Source of the DNA: Pinus tabuliformis | Lineage: Eukaryota > Streptophyta > Pinopsida > Pinales > Pinaceae | DNA length: 64,000 nt | Reading direction: 5' to 3' | Assembly: GCA_031772625.1 (NCBI GenBank) | Contig: CM062808.1 | Location: forward strand, 143,074,605-143,138,604 | In this document: piece after piece, positions 11,911 to 23,085 of the stretch | Position numbering within the stretch: the first letter of the stretch is position 1 | Layout: each line of letters opens with the position of its first letter | The notes under the pieces: model-generated | Seen by the model: only the letters and a program-made list of their open reading frames with translations | The model's database searches: none | What the model was told of the DNA's origin: nothing | Made by a program: the position numbers and the translations under genes

Positions 11911-12769
11911 TGTTGGCTTGTTAGGGCCTAACCTAGGTTCAGAGGTGATTTAGCCAAACAAATCCCGGTACTACTGGCCCTTTCGGCAACAGTCCGTGGA
12001 GCGCGGACTGAGGTCTCACTCGAAATAGTATGGGAGGATGCTAGAACTAGGTTTCCGCACCCTGGAGATGCCTGATGGTTTCAAGTAGTTTGCGGTTCGA
12101 CCCTACACGCACTTACCCATACCTCGCAGCCTGTGATGCTGTCTTTGCGCAGCCCTACTCGAGGGCCGAACAATGTTATTACCCAAGTCCTTACTAGTAA
12201 TCCTATCTTAGTTGATTAACTTAGCTTATTTGTATGCTTTCAATTATACTTAACAATATTCACAATTCATACAAGTGCGCGCGGTAAATAAACAGTATGA
12301 TTGCAATTCATATTCAATAGATAATAACCCAAGACAGATACACGTAATTCAGATAAAACTTCTCTTTATTATTCTCTTCCTTTGGTTACAGACTCTATTT
12401 TGCCCTGCGCACTCAGTTGTAGGGGTCCGCACACTCAGTTGCGGACTCTACTGGGCCTCTGCACACTCAGCTGCAAAGCCTCTTCCTACTACTATGACCC
12501 AAGACACACTTAGACACTTCTTTTATGCTTCGCTATCTCATTCTATCCCTTAGATTCTATTATCCCTTTACAACTCAGAGCCTCGCTTTATTTATACAAT
12601 CCCATGGTCTGCGAACCATGGGTAGGCCGACACTACATTCAAAACTTAGGGCGGACCCTATGACTCTAAAATACATTTCACGCCCACAATTCGCGGAGCT
12701 TTACAATATCACTCAAAACTTGGGCTTTGAGCCCCAAAACATGATGTTGGGGGAATTCCATGCCCAACA
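11911..12769 (-). repeat. F 3' LTR
   Basis: 859 bp, TGTTGG...CCAACA, collinear with 48285-49127 plus 59631-59645. On the minus strand it is the downstream LTR. The opposing copy differs by scattered substitutions and short indels. Confidence 0.9.
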
Positions 12770-12782
12770 AGCCCCCAACACA
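12770..12782 (-). other. F polypurine tract
   Basis: Read on the minus strand, TGTTGGGGGCT adjoins the LTR. The G-run is the likely plus-strand primer. Confidence 0.55.
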
Positions 12783-12799
12783 AACATTGTGACTCGCCC

Positions 12800-14560
12800 T
12801 GGAGTCACTCTGTCAGTGAGGCGATCTTGGCACGGAGTCTCTTCCACTGGTCTCGAGCGGTCCTGATGTCCGCAGCGTATTGAGCTGCTGCTTGTTGAAC
12901 CTGCTACATTCGTTCTTCTAAGACCTCTGTGTCTAGTGTGCTGCCCTGTATCTGTGCATGCATTCCTTGAATGTGCGCGAGCTTCCCTTCAATATTCGCC
13001 GTGATTATGAAGGCCTTGTCAATCCATGGCTGAACGCGCGCTTTAAGAACTGCTTCCTTAAGGTGCACTGCATCCACATGCTCCTTTAATGCCTTGGCTT
13101 GCTACATCCTGGCAAGCCGCTGAGTGAGGACTACCATCTACGCAATTCCTCTGATGTTGTCATATTTCTACTGGTGTTCGTGCGCCTTTGTCTCTAGGCG
13201 CTGGATATTGGGGTCCTCTTTCAAATTCGTGAGGACCTCAAGTGCCTATTCCAACATGTTGGTACAGTCACGCACTACACCTCCAATTTCTTCCAACCCT
13301 ATTGTGATAGCGCTGGCGCACTCTTCTCGGACTTCCGGGGGAGTGGAAGGCTGCGCCTTCAACCGCAACTCGGCGATCTAAAGATTTAGCTCCAGCTAAA
13401 CCTTTGTCGTCTCTTCTCTAGGCTCGTGGACTTTGGTTACCAAACTGTGGATCTGCACTTCTACCGGTAGATCTGCTGCAATGGCTAGCTCCGGAACGCG
13501 TCGGCAAGTGTCATCTACCGTCTGCACCAACTGTTGGTTCTGCGACACCAATTCGTCACGCTGCAAGCTAAGCTGTTCTATGTTTATTTTCTGCTCGCTA
13601 AGAACTTGGATCACGCGGCTCTCTCTGGCTCGCAGCTCTACCGTTATCCCATCCTGTAACTATTACAACGTTTCCTGGGGAAGGGCAGCCAGATTGAGGC
13701 CAAGGCCTTTCATCATGTTAATTGACAACCAATCCATCACATTGGACGACACTAGAGCTCCCTCTGGCAACACTATTGTGTTTTCCATCCTTGCGCACAA
13801 CATCTACTCTACTGCTAAAGTTCCTACTGCGACGTGTGTTGACAGGGTACCTTCCTGAGGGGGTCGTACCTATAACTCCTGCAGCTGTGCCCTGAGGGCC
13901 CCCAACATATTCTGATGCTCCTGCATGAACTTCTGAAGCGCTTCACTTGTGACATCACGGACCGTCTCGTCGATGTCATGGAGATCACCTTCGGTTAAGG
14001 TGATCGGGTCAATGGCCAACTTCAAGGCCTTGACCTTCTTCCTTGGGCCTGATCTCTCTGCGATGTGCGAGCGCTTTAACTGTGTGGACGTGGCCCCTAG
14101 GTCCGCGCTCCCTTATGTTGTTTCTGTTTCCTCTGCCTCTTGCCCTGAGGACGTTGCTTGGCCCTCGTCTGCCTGTGTTGTTGCTGCCTCTGCTGCCTGC
14201 ACTGTTGTTGCTGCTTCTGCAGCCTTCTATTGCTTCGCGGCTTTCTGTGTCGCTTCTCGCACTGCCCTTACCTCAGTTGTTGCTTTTTCGTTGCACCTTT
14301 TCTCTTCCAATTGAGTGACGCACAGCTTAGCATCATCCTTTTTCTTCTAGGCTATCGCCTTCTCCAGTTCTGCTAGGTCTGGGGCACACCATTCGAGAGG
14401 CCATGTCTCCAAGACAGTAAAAATCACGTCGTTAGTGGCTATAAACAATAGCTTCGTCCACTGCTTCACTGGATCCTTTCGCGCCCTGATATAAATGTTG
14501 TGCATATCAGCTTTGAAGTCTGCAAAACTTTGCAGACTATTGTACATTGTAGGTGACAGG
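12800..14560 (-). pseudogene. F accessory ORF, C-terminal coiled-coil part
   Basis: The minus strand encodes a long Gln/Glu/Ala/Leu-rich coiled-coil protein broken by stops. Clear parts are 14347-14571 (NIYIRARKDPVKQWTKLLF), an Ala/Gln-rich repeat stretch near 14150-14300, and 13396-13614 (VLSEQKINIEQLSLQRDEL). It continues the accessory ORF seen at 26731-27294 and 32343-33430. Element A was inserted inside it. In F it is downstream of pol, where plant Gypsy elements of the Tat and Athila groups often carry an extra ORF of unknown function. I recall similar proteins from gymnosperm elements. The function is unknown, and the link to a coat or assembly role is only a guess. Confidence 0.65.
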
Positions 14561-15043
14561 TGTTGAGGCATAAAAGGTATCTTTTTAAATCCTATTTATT
14601 CTACATTAATTATTAATCCAGGTACGATTTTTATTTCAAGAGTGTACTTAGTCTGAGGCAGGAAATTTATTCCAAGAGTAATGTTTTGCAGTACAATGTT
14701 TCAAATACAAGAGTAAATAGATGCTTGAAATAAATCTCATTTCAATTACAAGAAACTAAATCATTCACTCAGAAAACTATAGCAATCATGAGTCAAGGAT
14801 GCAGTAGTAGTAACTCTTTCCTCTATCAACTAATGTAAATGAAATTAACCATAAACAAGATCCTCAATCTGAGAACTTAGACAGTAATAGCCAATGTCCT
14901 TTACAGTTGTTGATCTTACACTCCACGCTAAAGTAAGTGGTTGGAAATGAGAACTAAATTAACTCAATAATGCTACTAGAGAAAATGGAAAATATGCTCA
15001 CTGCAATAACACTTAAAAGCATAACCAAATACTTGCAGGAAAG

Positions 15044-15192
15044 AAATGAACAACAAAGCTATTTGAATAGAAATGGACAACAAAGCTATATTAATTGAAA
15101 TGAACAACAAAGCTATCTTAGTCAAAATGAACAGCAAAGCTATCTTAATCCAAATGAACAGCAAAGCTATTTTAATGGAAATGAACAACAAT
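15044..15192. repeat. 27-bp tandem repeats in A LTR
   Basis: Five to six units of a 27-bp repeat with core AACAACAAAGCTAT. The plus frame reads as NEQQSYLN repeats but this is incidental. The partner LTR has the same block. Confidence 0.85.
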
Positions 15193-15720
15193 CTGTAATG
15201 AACGGTGAGCCTTTATAATTGAAATGAATAACAATATAAGTTGTAAAGGATAATAATCTTGTTATGATGGAAAGGAACAACAACGCGATTCAATCACAGC
15301 TTATGCAATAAAACGATTCCATAAAATGTTAGAACAGTAAACTGTAAAAATAGGAAACTGTAGAGCAATGCAATTCAAGGAAATGAAAAGTAAATCAAAC
15401 CATCACACGACTGGAATTGTAAAGTAATGGTACAAATAGCAAGTGGATCCACCAAGGTCGGGCCCTTAGCTACTAGTGAAGCACCACCAGACTACTTTAG
15501 TATGAAGGAATGGAACAACAACCGACTTATATATTAATCATGTGAAAATGTTTACAGGCAATCGTACTCTGTTTTGATTAACGAGAGTCGATGATCAAAG
15601 TAGCAATACAACAATAAGTTCTGCAAAATGATAATACATGCTCTCTGATTTCTACAAGCGCTGTCCTTTTATAACAGCCAGGCGGACAAAACAAGAATAT
15701 AGATGAGCTTTGAAGTAGCG

Positions 15721-15750
15721 ATCCCTCAGGATCAAAGGATCCTGAGGGAT
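15721..15750. repeat. 13-bp inverted repeat in A 3' LTR
   Basis: ATCCCTCAGGATC and GATCCTGAGGGAT are perfect inverted arms around a 4-base loop. The same hairpin is at 26339-26368. It lies 48 bases downstream of the TATA box in element sense, reading right to left from 15666, so it may be in or near the start of the transcript. Confidence 0.85.
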
Positions 15751-16107
15751 TCACTCTATCTTTTATCTCCAGTTATCTTTTTGTCTTCTTGCGCTGATGT
15801 CGCACTTTCCCTTTCTTTTCCTTGACTGTGTGCTCCGATCTCGATCTTCTTGTCTGGATATGGCTTCCTGGCGAAGGGACAACAGTTACTTCTGCTTTGT
15901 CTTTTCCTCCTGAATGGTGGCTTTCCATTTCTTCTATTTTTTGTATAGAAGAAAAGACAATAATTCATTAATTTGTAACAATCACAAATCTCCTTAATTC
16001 TACTATAATTCTTTGATATATTACCATCTTAGAATATAAAGGAGTTATGATTAAAGAAAAAGATAAAGAAATAAATGGCAAATTCATACCTTTTCCATGG
16101 CTCAACA

Positions 16108-16122
16108 CACCCCCCTGCTTAC
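16108..16122 (-). other. A polypurine tract
   Basis: On the minus strand, AGCAGGGGGGTG directly precedes the TGTTGAG of the 3' LTR. Confidence 0.7.
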
Positions 16123-16314
16123 CCTTTTTCATGCCCTCATGAAAACCATGTAATTTGCATGCAAAGCAGTTAGAGAATAGGCTGGAGAGGGATTTTCATG
16201 AAGTGGTCTAAAACCATGATTTGCAGCTAAAACTTCAAAAATACATCCTGTCTGTCCTTCAGGTAATTCATATATGGCCTTATATCCTGCTGCAGGATAC
16301 CAGATAATAGGGCT

Positions 16315-17982
16315 TCAAAATCTACAACCTAGCCAATACGGTCCCTCCCTCAAGATGAGGTTACTATATGTGATCAGGCAGTCGGCAGCTAACTTAAAAT
16401 TTTTGTAATTGAATGGCTCTCTGTCCTGAATATTCCAATTGGAAGTCTTCCATCGGAGTTTAGCTGCTGCTACGACATGGTCTTTGATAGACAGGAAATA
16501 TTCTACCCCTTGCTGGACAATTGCTTTGTGGATGGGTCCCAATGTCTGGATCACACCCTCCTTTTTCATTAGGCTTTTATGCTTAGTCCACAGTTGTAAT
16601 GGGTTTTTCGGTTCACCCCTAACCCAAAGGTCTAACCCGTTTTCTTGTCTCTGAAAAGTGTTATGGGCCTTGAGCCACTTTAACTGGTTAACAGCAAACG
16701 AAATGAATGCTTGAAACTAGACATCTCCCACAAAAGGACTGGGATTCTTCTCCATTTCCTCTTCCAAGATAAAATTATGCAAATAAAATTCACAGAGTAA
16801 TCGTTGAACTTTTACTCCATAGTGTTTACAACAATTTATAAAATCATCAACAGTTTTTAATTCTATAGGTTTCCCTGCCTTAACAACTTTAATTTTTAAC
16901 TGCAAATATCTTTCTAATAAAAACAAAGCATAATTTTTGGCAGGGGCCCTACATGCTAGGACATCTGTATATAGAGAACAGAGAATATCCATTTGACTCC
17001 TGACTGTTTTTAGTCTATTCCTTACCTCTTCAACTTTTTCTTCTGCCTTCCGACATTTATCGAAGGCTTCTTCCTCTGCTGCATTGATGTCCCTTAATTG
17101 TTGTTGTAACTCTTGGTATTTCTTCTTAGGAATAGTCTCTTCTTCGAGCTTTTCTATAGTCCGTTGAGCCTGTGCCAGATCCTCTTGGAGTTTTACTACA
17201 CCAGGGTCGTTATCCAACAACACACTTTTGGGTTGAAGAACTACCTGGGCTTTCTTATTATGATGTCTAGTCCCTACAGTCTGTGTCTCTTTATCATGAA
17301 ATGTCAGGTTGGCCGTACAGCTGGAGGACAGTGCCTCGGTCTAAACATCTTTATTGCAAACTTGTGCATTTTCTGTTTGGGCGGCTGCGTCTGTAATAGT
17401 TGTGTGTTGTTCCTTGCTGTCTTGAATGAATATGGGCTCGGTTTGAGTCTCTGTGGCCCTTGTATTATGGGGTTCAGTTTGGATGGCTGCATCCCCTATT
17501 TTTGGGGTTCTTTTAGAGATTTTCCCCCTTTTCAGGACCCTTATCTTCTGTCTGAGTTGTTTTACTAAATTTAGCAGCTTTTGTTGTTCCTTCCGCAGTT
17601 TCTTAATTTTATTCGTCTTTTTCTTCTTCTTGGGAGGAACAGTTGTTTCCTTTTCTAGACTTGGCTGCTCAGCTGGGTTTTGTTCTTCCAGGACTGTGCC
17701 CTTGCCCTGGCTTGCCTCCATATTCTCTGTTTGGAACACATCTTCAGTGTTCATGTTATCCTGACTAGGTTCCTCAGGGGAGGTAACCCTAGTTTGCTCT
17801 GCCACTTCCTGGGAGGCTTCTGCTTCTGCTTCTTCCTCCTCATGCATTTCCTCGGATGTATCCTTGTTGTGGGCAGAGTGTTCCTGCGATTGCTCTACCT
17901 CAATATTGAGGTTGAGCAGGCTCTGGGGTTGAATATACTCACCCATATTGGCCAAAATTTGGGCCAATTCGTCCTCCTTCAA
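16315..17982 (-). pseudogene. A accessory ORF, Lys/Glu-rich coiled-coil part
   Basis: Three open pieces (17341-17982, 16717-17223, 16315-16569) share one frame and are separated only by two TAG codons, at 17341-17343 and 16717-16719. The N-terminal piece is acidic, then has a basic run PPKKKKKTNKIKKLRKEQQK and two short Q-T-E repeats (AAIQTEP, TETQTEP, AAQTENA). The middle piece is a strong coiled coil (for example AQRTIEKLEEE and RNRLKTVRSQMDI). The third has no recognised domain. The role is unknown. The position after pol fits the extra ORF of Tat/Athila-like elements. Confidence 0.65.
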
Positions 17983-18149
17983 TGGGTTCTGTGGTGGACT
18001 TGCGCTAGAGGTTACAGGAAGTTCTGCTTCCTCCCCTTCTTCTTCACTGGTGTGCTCAGTTTCTTCCTCTTCCTGGTTTTCTCCTTCTTCGGGTTGCGGG
18101 GTTGCTCATCTCCAGAACTATGTAATTCTAAGGGTTGGCTGCTGCTACC

Positions 18150-18838
18150 CTAGAGACTCTCAAACATTCCCCTGCCTCTTCTTAATCTGGAGGACTGTCT
18201 ACGTTTTTGAGGTCTAGATGTTGTGCTGGTGGTTCTTTTTTGTTTTGGGGCAGGTAAGGCCATTCCCCCATCTATTGAAAATACCAATTCTTCCCAACTA
18301 GTCTGCTGCTGAGCAAGACTATAACTAACTATTAATCGAATTAAACAATGGTGGCTTACTACCGTTCCTATATGACGGGATTTCCTTATGCTCCGAGCAG
18401 CGTCATGCAGTAAAAAATTTAAATATGCAGGTAAATTTATAGCACATCTTTGTTTTAGTACTGCTAGTAATTTGAGGTGGCGTGGTCTTACCACATCCTT
18501 TCTCCCATCGCAGGTGATGTAGCTCTGCACTACTCTAGCTAGTTCTATCCATGGTTCTCCCAGAGTTGCGGGCTGGACTCCTTTCCTTTGACAGTTAGGT
18601 TCTGTCCCTCATCCCAAAAGATGGCCATGGCATCTTGAAGTCTTACTTTCTTATGTGTCCATATGGGACCAACTATTGGCAGTCCAAATACTTCTGCAAT
18701 TATTGTATCTTTCATTGTTATTTGCCTTCCTCTTACTATGGAATGATCACCCTGCAAATTCTGTAGAAATTCGATAGCCACAATTTCATGGGGCTGCTGT
18801 AATCGTGTAAAATAGGCAATCCATCCTGCTCTTCCCAA
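18150..18838 (-). pseudogene. A accessory ORF, N-terminal conserved domain
   Basis: Open pieces 18545-18838 and 18150-18530 form one domain across a frameshift near 18580. The first has QGDHSIVRGRQITMKDTII followed by VFGLPIVGPIW. The second has NLPAYLNFLLHDAARSIRKS and a basic tail with PQKRRQSSRLRRGRG. The 'GLPxxG' core and the later 'NFLLxD' pattern resemble the putative plant transposon protein of Athila-like elements and the accessory ORF of F. That resemblance is my judgement and needs a profile search. The frame changes again before 17982. Confidence 0.6.
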
Positions 18839-20276
18839 AATTTCTCATGCAACGTCGAAAACTGTTAGTACCTGTGGCTCACTGCGTACTGATCGACTTC
18901 CCATTTCGTCTAAGTTCTGCACACTGCTAATTTTACACAACAATACACAGAGATAACAATGGAACAACAAACTGTGCATATTGGATAATATCCCAATACC
19001 GTTAAAACTTGCTATTAAGAGATCTGATGCAGTCTAGTACCTCCAAATAGGAAACTGACACGTATGCAGGAGTATTTTGGAAGTCACGTGCGCCCCCTGA
19101 AGTATGATAGGTCATCCTCGACCGTTTTAAAAGGAGGAGCAGGGTACTGGACCACAATCGTACAGTATAAAAAAGGAAAGGTGTACATATCCATGACAAA
19201 ATCACAAAATGTATCAAGTTGCTGAAATTGAGGCTTATGATGAAAATCGTGAATAGATATGGAGATACTATGGAGTGATGTGAAAAAGGAAAAAGGACAG
19301 CTGACATACGTAAAATTCTTATGCGGTCCTCATCCCACTTAAACCGTTATGATTGATTTTAAACAATATTCGTGCATAAAAGGTTAAAAAAGGAATTTGG
19401 GAACATAACCTCTTTTGAAATAAATATAAAGAAATAAGAAAAGGGTTTATAATTACTATTGGTGTTGAAAAATATGACTCCAATACTATCAATAGAGCTC
19501 TGTTGCCCATAGGTGTTTGTAACCTTGACAAAGTTGCTTTTTCACTCTTGGAACCATAATATTTTATATATGCCTAGGAAAGTGCTTTCTGATGTCAGAA
19601 TGGAGACCATTGTGCTGGCTTGGTAACCAGTTGGATCACAATGCCATTCACCAGGAAGGAGTGAAAGGTGGGCAGGTCGGCTCGTGATGAGACCTCCTGC
19701 TCCAAGGACTTTTACTTTTTTTGCTGTGCCCATTGGATCATGTCCCTGGTGTGGTGGCCATAGTGGGAATGCCACTTCACTGCTTTCTTATGATCATGGT
19801 AGGCTGGCTCTTAATGAGACCCCATATCCTCCATCTGACAAATCATAGAATTGTTAGTAATCATATAGATATATTTTTTCTTTCTTTTATTTTCTTTTAT
19901 ATAGCACTTCCTATTTATATATAGAGGATGGCTCAACACTCCTTAAGAGTAGGGATGGTGGAAGAAGTCTGAACATCTCAATAGGGGAGAATATGCCCTT
20001 ATTCTTATTCAATAATAATAATCAAAGAGAATTATGAGAATTAGAGAAGAACCAACATGATAACAATAATCAATCAATTTAAGTTTAAGTGAAGATAAAG
20101 ATAGCAAAGTGATATAGATAGTTGTGTCCTTTCCTTTTTCTTATCAGTACAAAGCAATCTCTTGAAATATGACAATTTTTCTTTGATTTTCTTATTTCAG
20201 TAACTTCTAATTTTTGTGTCCTTGCATGTATTTGTATCTTTGCCTTGAAAGGATCATGAAGAATGTAACATTATTC
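18839..20276 (-). other. A internal non-coding spacer
   Basis: About 1.4 kb between the hairpin array and the accessory ORF. Short open frames (for example 19002-19307 and 19542-19775, minus) have no recognisable motif. It may be a leader or intron-like region for the accessory ORF. No splice sites were established. Confidence 0.45.
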
Positions 20277-21232
20277 ACAAAAACTCTCAAAAAAATTGTT
20301 GTTCTTTAAGAGAAACAGCGAAAAATGCACTCAAAAAAGTGTTGTTCCTTAGATGGAACAGCTATTGTTCCTTAAGAGGAACAACAAAAAGAACATCTTC
20401 ATGCAAAACTGCGGTTCCTTTAAGAGGGACAACAAACAAAAGAAAAAGATACACGTGAAACTGTTGTTCCTTAAAAGGAACAACAGCTGTTCCTTAAACG
20501 GAACAGCAAATAAAGCAAGCGCAAAATAAAATGTTGATCCTTTGGCGGAACAGCCTAAAAAACAATCCAAATCGAAATTGTTGTTCCTTAGAAGGAACGA
20601 CAGAAAGTAAAAAAAATGGCAGAAGAGTTGTTCCTTTTGAAAGGAACAACAAAAAGCAATCGGGTGGAAGTGTTGTTCCTTAAGAGGAACGGTTGTTGTT
20701 CCTTAAGAGGAAAAATAGTTGTTCCTTAAGAAGAACGGTTGTTTTTCCTTTGGAGGAACAATAGTTGTTCCTTAAGAGGAACAGCAGAAAGATAAACATG
20801 CAGAAGCGTTGTTCCTTAAGAGGAATGGTTGTTGTTCCTCTTAAGGAACAACAGCTGTTCCTTAAGAGGAACAACAAAAATAAAAACGCAGAGATGTTGT
20901 TCCTTAAGAGGAATGGTTGTTGTTCCTTAAGAGGAACAACAATCAAATATAAGCATGCAAGGTTGTTGTTCCTTTAAGAGGAATGGTTTTTGTTCCTTAA
21001 GAGGAACAACATTGTTCCTTAAGAGGAACAACATGAAAAATAAAGGCACACAAAATTGTTGTTCCCTAAGAGGAACGGCTGTTGTTCCTTAAGAGGAACG
21101 ACTGTTGTTCCTTAGGAGGAACAACACGAAAAATAAAATAAAAACCTTCTACTATTTTTTAAATGGAACGACTGATGTTCTTTTGAGAGGAACAATAGTT
21201 GTTCCTTAAATGGAACAACAGTAAAAAAATGT
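20277..21232. repeat. Array of about thirty GTTGTTCC/GGAACAAC hairpins in A
   Basis: The unit is an 8-bp inverted repeat GTTGTTCC and GGAACAAC around a loop usually TTAAGA. About thirty copies occur, some back to back and some spaced by 15-40 A-rich bases. Many arms are perfect. Others carry paired changes or a reversed loop (TCTTAA near 20837). Loops vary in length and sequence while the arms are kept. The minus-strand transcript would fold as a string of short hairpins. Open frames here only translate the repeat (LKEQ and FLLRNN) and are not real genes. Confidence 0.9.
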
Positions 21233-21299
21233 ACAAAAAAAATAGTTTATACAAGCGAAATTAAGGAGAAAAGCTTATGTACAAAACTCAAAAACAAAG

Positions 21300-22506
21300 G
21301 AATTGTTTAGTGAATTAATGCTGAGGAGGAGTGATCTTCCTCAGCAAGAATCTACATAGTGGAATCTTCCCGTAATTGTTGGTAAAAGGATTCCCGAGTA
21401 AGCGGTTTATGGTAAAGTCGCACTCGATGACCGTTTGCTTTGAAAGAATGTCTAGATCCATCAATGGTAGTTAATGTAATGGTGCCATTGTCATGCACTT
21501 TCTGTATCTCATAAGGTCCAAACCACCGTGTCTGGAGTTTTTCGGGAAAATCCTGAAACCTGGAATCCTATAGGAGTGCCCAATCTCATACGTGGAAGAT
21601 CTTCTTTTTAATAAGGGCATCATGCCATTTTGCTCTCTGTTGTTGAATTAATGCAATGTTTTGAAGAGCTGAGAGCCTGATTTCATCTAACTCATTGATT
21701 TGTTGTAATCTATTAGTTTGGGCCTCATTTAAATTCAAACCCACCTCCTGTGCTGTTCTTAGTGTTTGAATTTCGAATTCAATTGGAAAGATGGGTTCTT
21801 TTCCAAATACTAATTGATATGGTGAATACCCAGTGGTATTTCTCCACGTTGTTCGGTATGCCCACAAGGCTTTCGGCAATCTTGAAGCCCAGTCACGTCT
21901 GTGTGATGCAACTATTTTTGTAAGTATTGCCTCTATCACCTTATTCGTGCTCTCTACTTGGCCATTTTCCTGTGGGTGGTATGGGGTTGTAATTTTGTGC
22001 CAAATGTGGTAATTTTTTAATGTTGCAGCGATTTTATTACCTACAAATTGCGGTCCTCCATCTGTAATTATGTCCCTCAGGAGGCCATATCGCACAAATA
22101 TTTGGAAAAGGAAATGTATTACAGAGTCCTCTGTAGCTCTTGGAAGTACCTCTGCTTCAACCCATTTGGTAACATACTCTGTTGCAACTAGTATGTATGT
22201 TTTCTGATTTGATGATGGGCTAATGGGACCAATAAAATCGAGCGCCCAGCACTCAAATGACTCGATTACTAACTATGGATTCAAAGGCATTTCATCAGAC
22301 TGTCTAGGGCATCCCACCCTTTGGCAACTATCATAGGCTTGAACAAACTTTTTAGCATCTTTAAAAATTGTAGGCCAGTAATAGCCTGTTTGTAAAACTT
22401 TGTGACTAGTCCTACGGTCTGTGAAATGTCCACCACATGGCCCGTCGTGGCATGCTTTCAAAATGTCAAATATTTCGTCTTCTCGGATGCATCGTCTGAT
22501 GTGCAT
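21300..22506 (-). pseudogene. pol: A integrase
   Basis: Integrase joins the element DNA to host DNA. The zinc-binding part (22273-22506) has HDGPCGGHF, then YDSCQRVGCP, giving the H-H-C-C pattern. The core (21586-22095) has DIITDGGPQFVGN (second Asp) and YHPQENGQVESTNK (Glu). The first Asp falls in 22095-22270, in the frame behind a stop. The C-terminal part (about 21350-21590) has FPEKLQTRWFGPYEI and HRVRLYHKPL, beyond a stop near 21580. It is broken, but all three domains can be read. The hairpin array starts just after it. Confidence 0.85.
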
Positions 22507-22560
22507 ATCTGCCCCTGTATGAAATAGGTAGCCCCTAATCCAAGAGAATCGGGTACTGCA

Positions 22561-23022
22561 CTACACTATCTGTTTTCGTTCATTGGGCATTAGATGCTTG
22601 GGTAATTTACCTACCGCTAAATAATTTGCAACATCAGCATACCATGGTGTCCTGATAGTAACAACAAACAAATGTTCATCTGGGAATTGATCTTCGACTA
22701 TTGTTGCGTCCGCTGGCTTTGGCATTCGTGAGAGAAAATCAGCTACAAGATTCTCTTTTCCAGGTCGATCCTTTATTGTGATGTCAAATTCCTGCAATAA
22801 AATAAACCATCTTGTTACTCTACCATTTGTAACATGTTTATTTGCTAAATATTTTATGGAAGAGTGATTTGTATATAAAACTCCCGAATAACCAATTATA
22901 TAATGTCTAAACTTATTTATAGGATGTATTACAGCTAAAAATTCTTTTTCAGTCACAATATAGTTTAATTCAATAGGAGATAAATTCTTGCTAATATAAT
23001 AAATTGGAATGGCAAATCCCAA
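22561..23022 (-). pseudogene. pol: A RNase H (C-terminal part)
   Basis: The frame has IYYISKNLSPIELNYIVTEK (Glu region), then YTNHSSIKYLANK (normally YTDH, so the third catalytic Asp is Asn here) and KENLVADFLSRMP (last Asp). The first catalytic Asp and everything upstream are missing, because gag is joined almost directly at about 23025-23085. RNase H would degrade the RNA template in the particle. Confidence 0.8.
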
Positions 23023-23085
23023 TTTTGGCCCCTTAGCACGGGGGCTGTCGATACAAGCTTTTTCAGATCCTACTGGCAGTGTAGG

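Larger units (their letters stand above)
14561..16107 (-). repeat. A 3' LTR
   Basis: 1547 bp, near-identical to 25163-26725. It holds a block of 27-bp repeats (15044-15192) and a 13-bp inverted repeat (15721-15750). A TATAAAAG box reads on the minus strand at 15666-15673. Confidence 0.9.

Noticed and set aside
14043-14376. Leu-rich plus-strand frames that look like membrane proteins
   Set aside because: They are antisense to the Ala/Gln/Glu-rich coiled coil of the F accessory ORF.
15001-15200. Possible small protein of NEQQSYLN repeats (also at 25588-25836)
   Set aside because: It lies within the LTRs of A and is the translation of 27-bp repeats; both strands are open for the same reason.
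20680-20977. Open frames on both strands in the hairpin array (PLKEQ, FLLRNN repeats)
   Set aside because: They translate the inverted repeat on either strand; there is no independent coding evidence.
20277-21232. Hairpin array as a CRISPR array
   Set aside because: Spacers are variable A-rich linkers, many units abut, the sequence is eukaryotic, and no cas gene is near.
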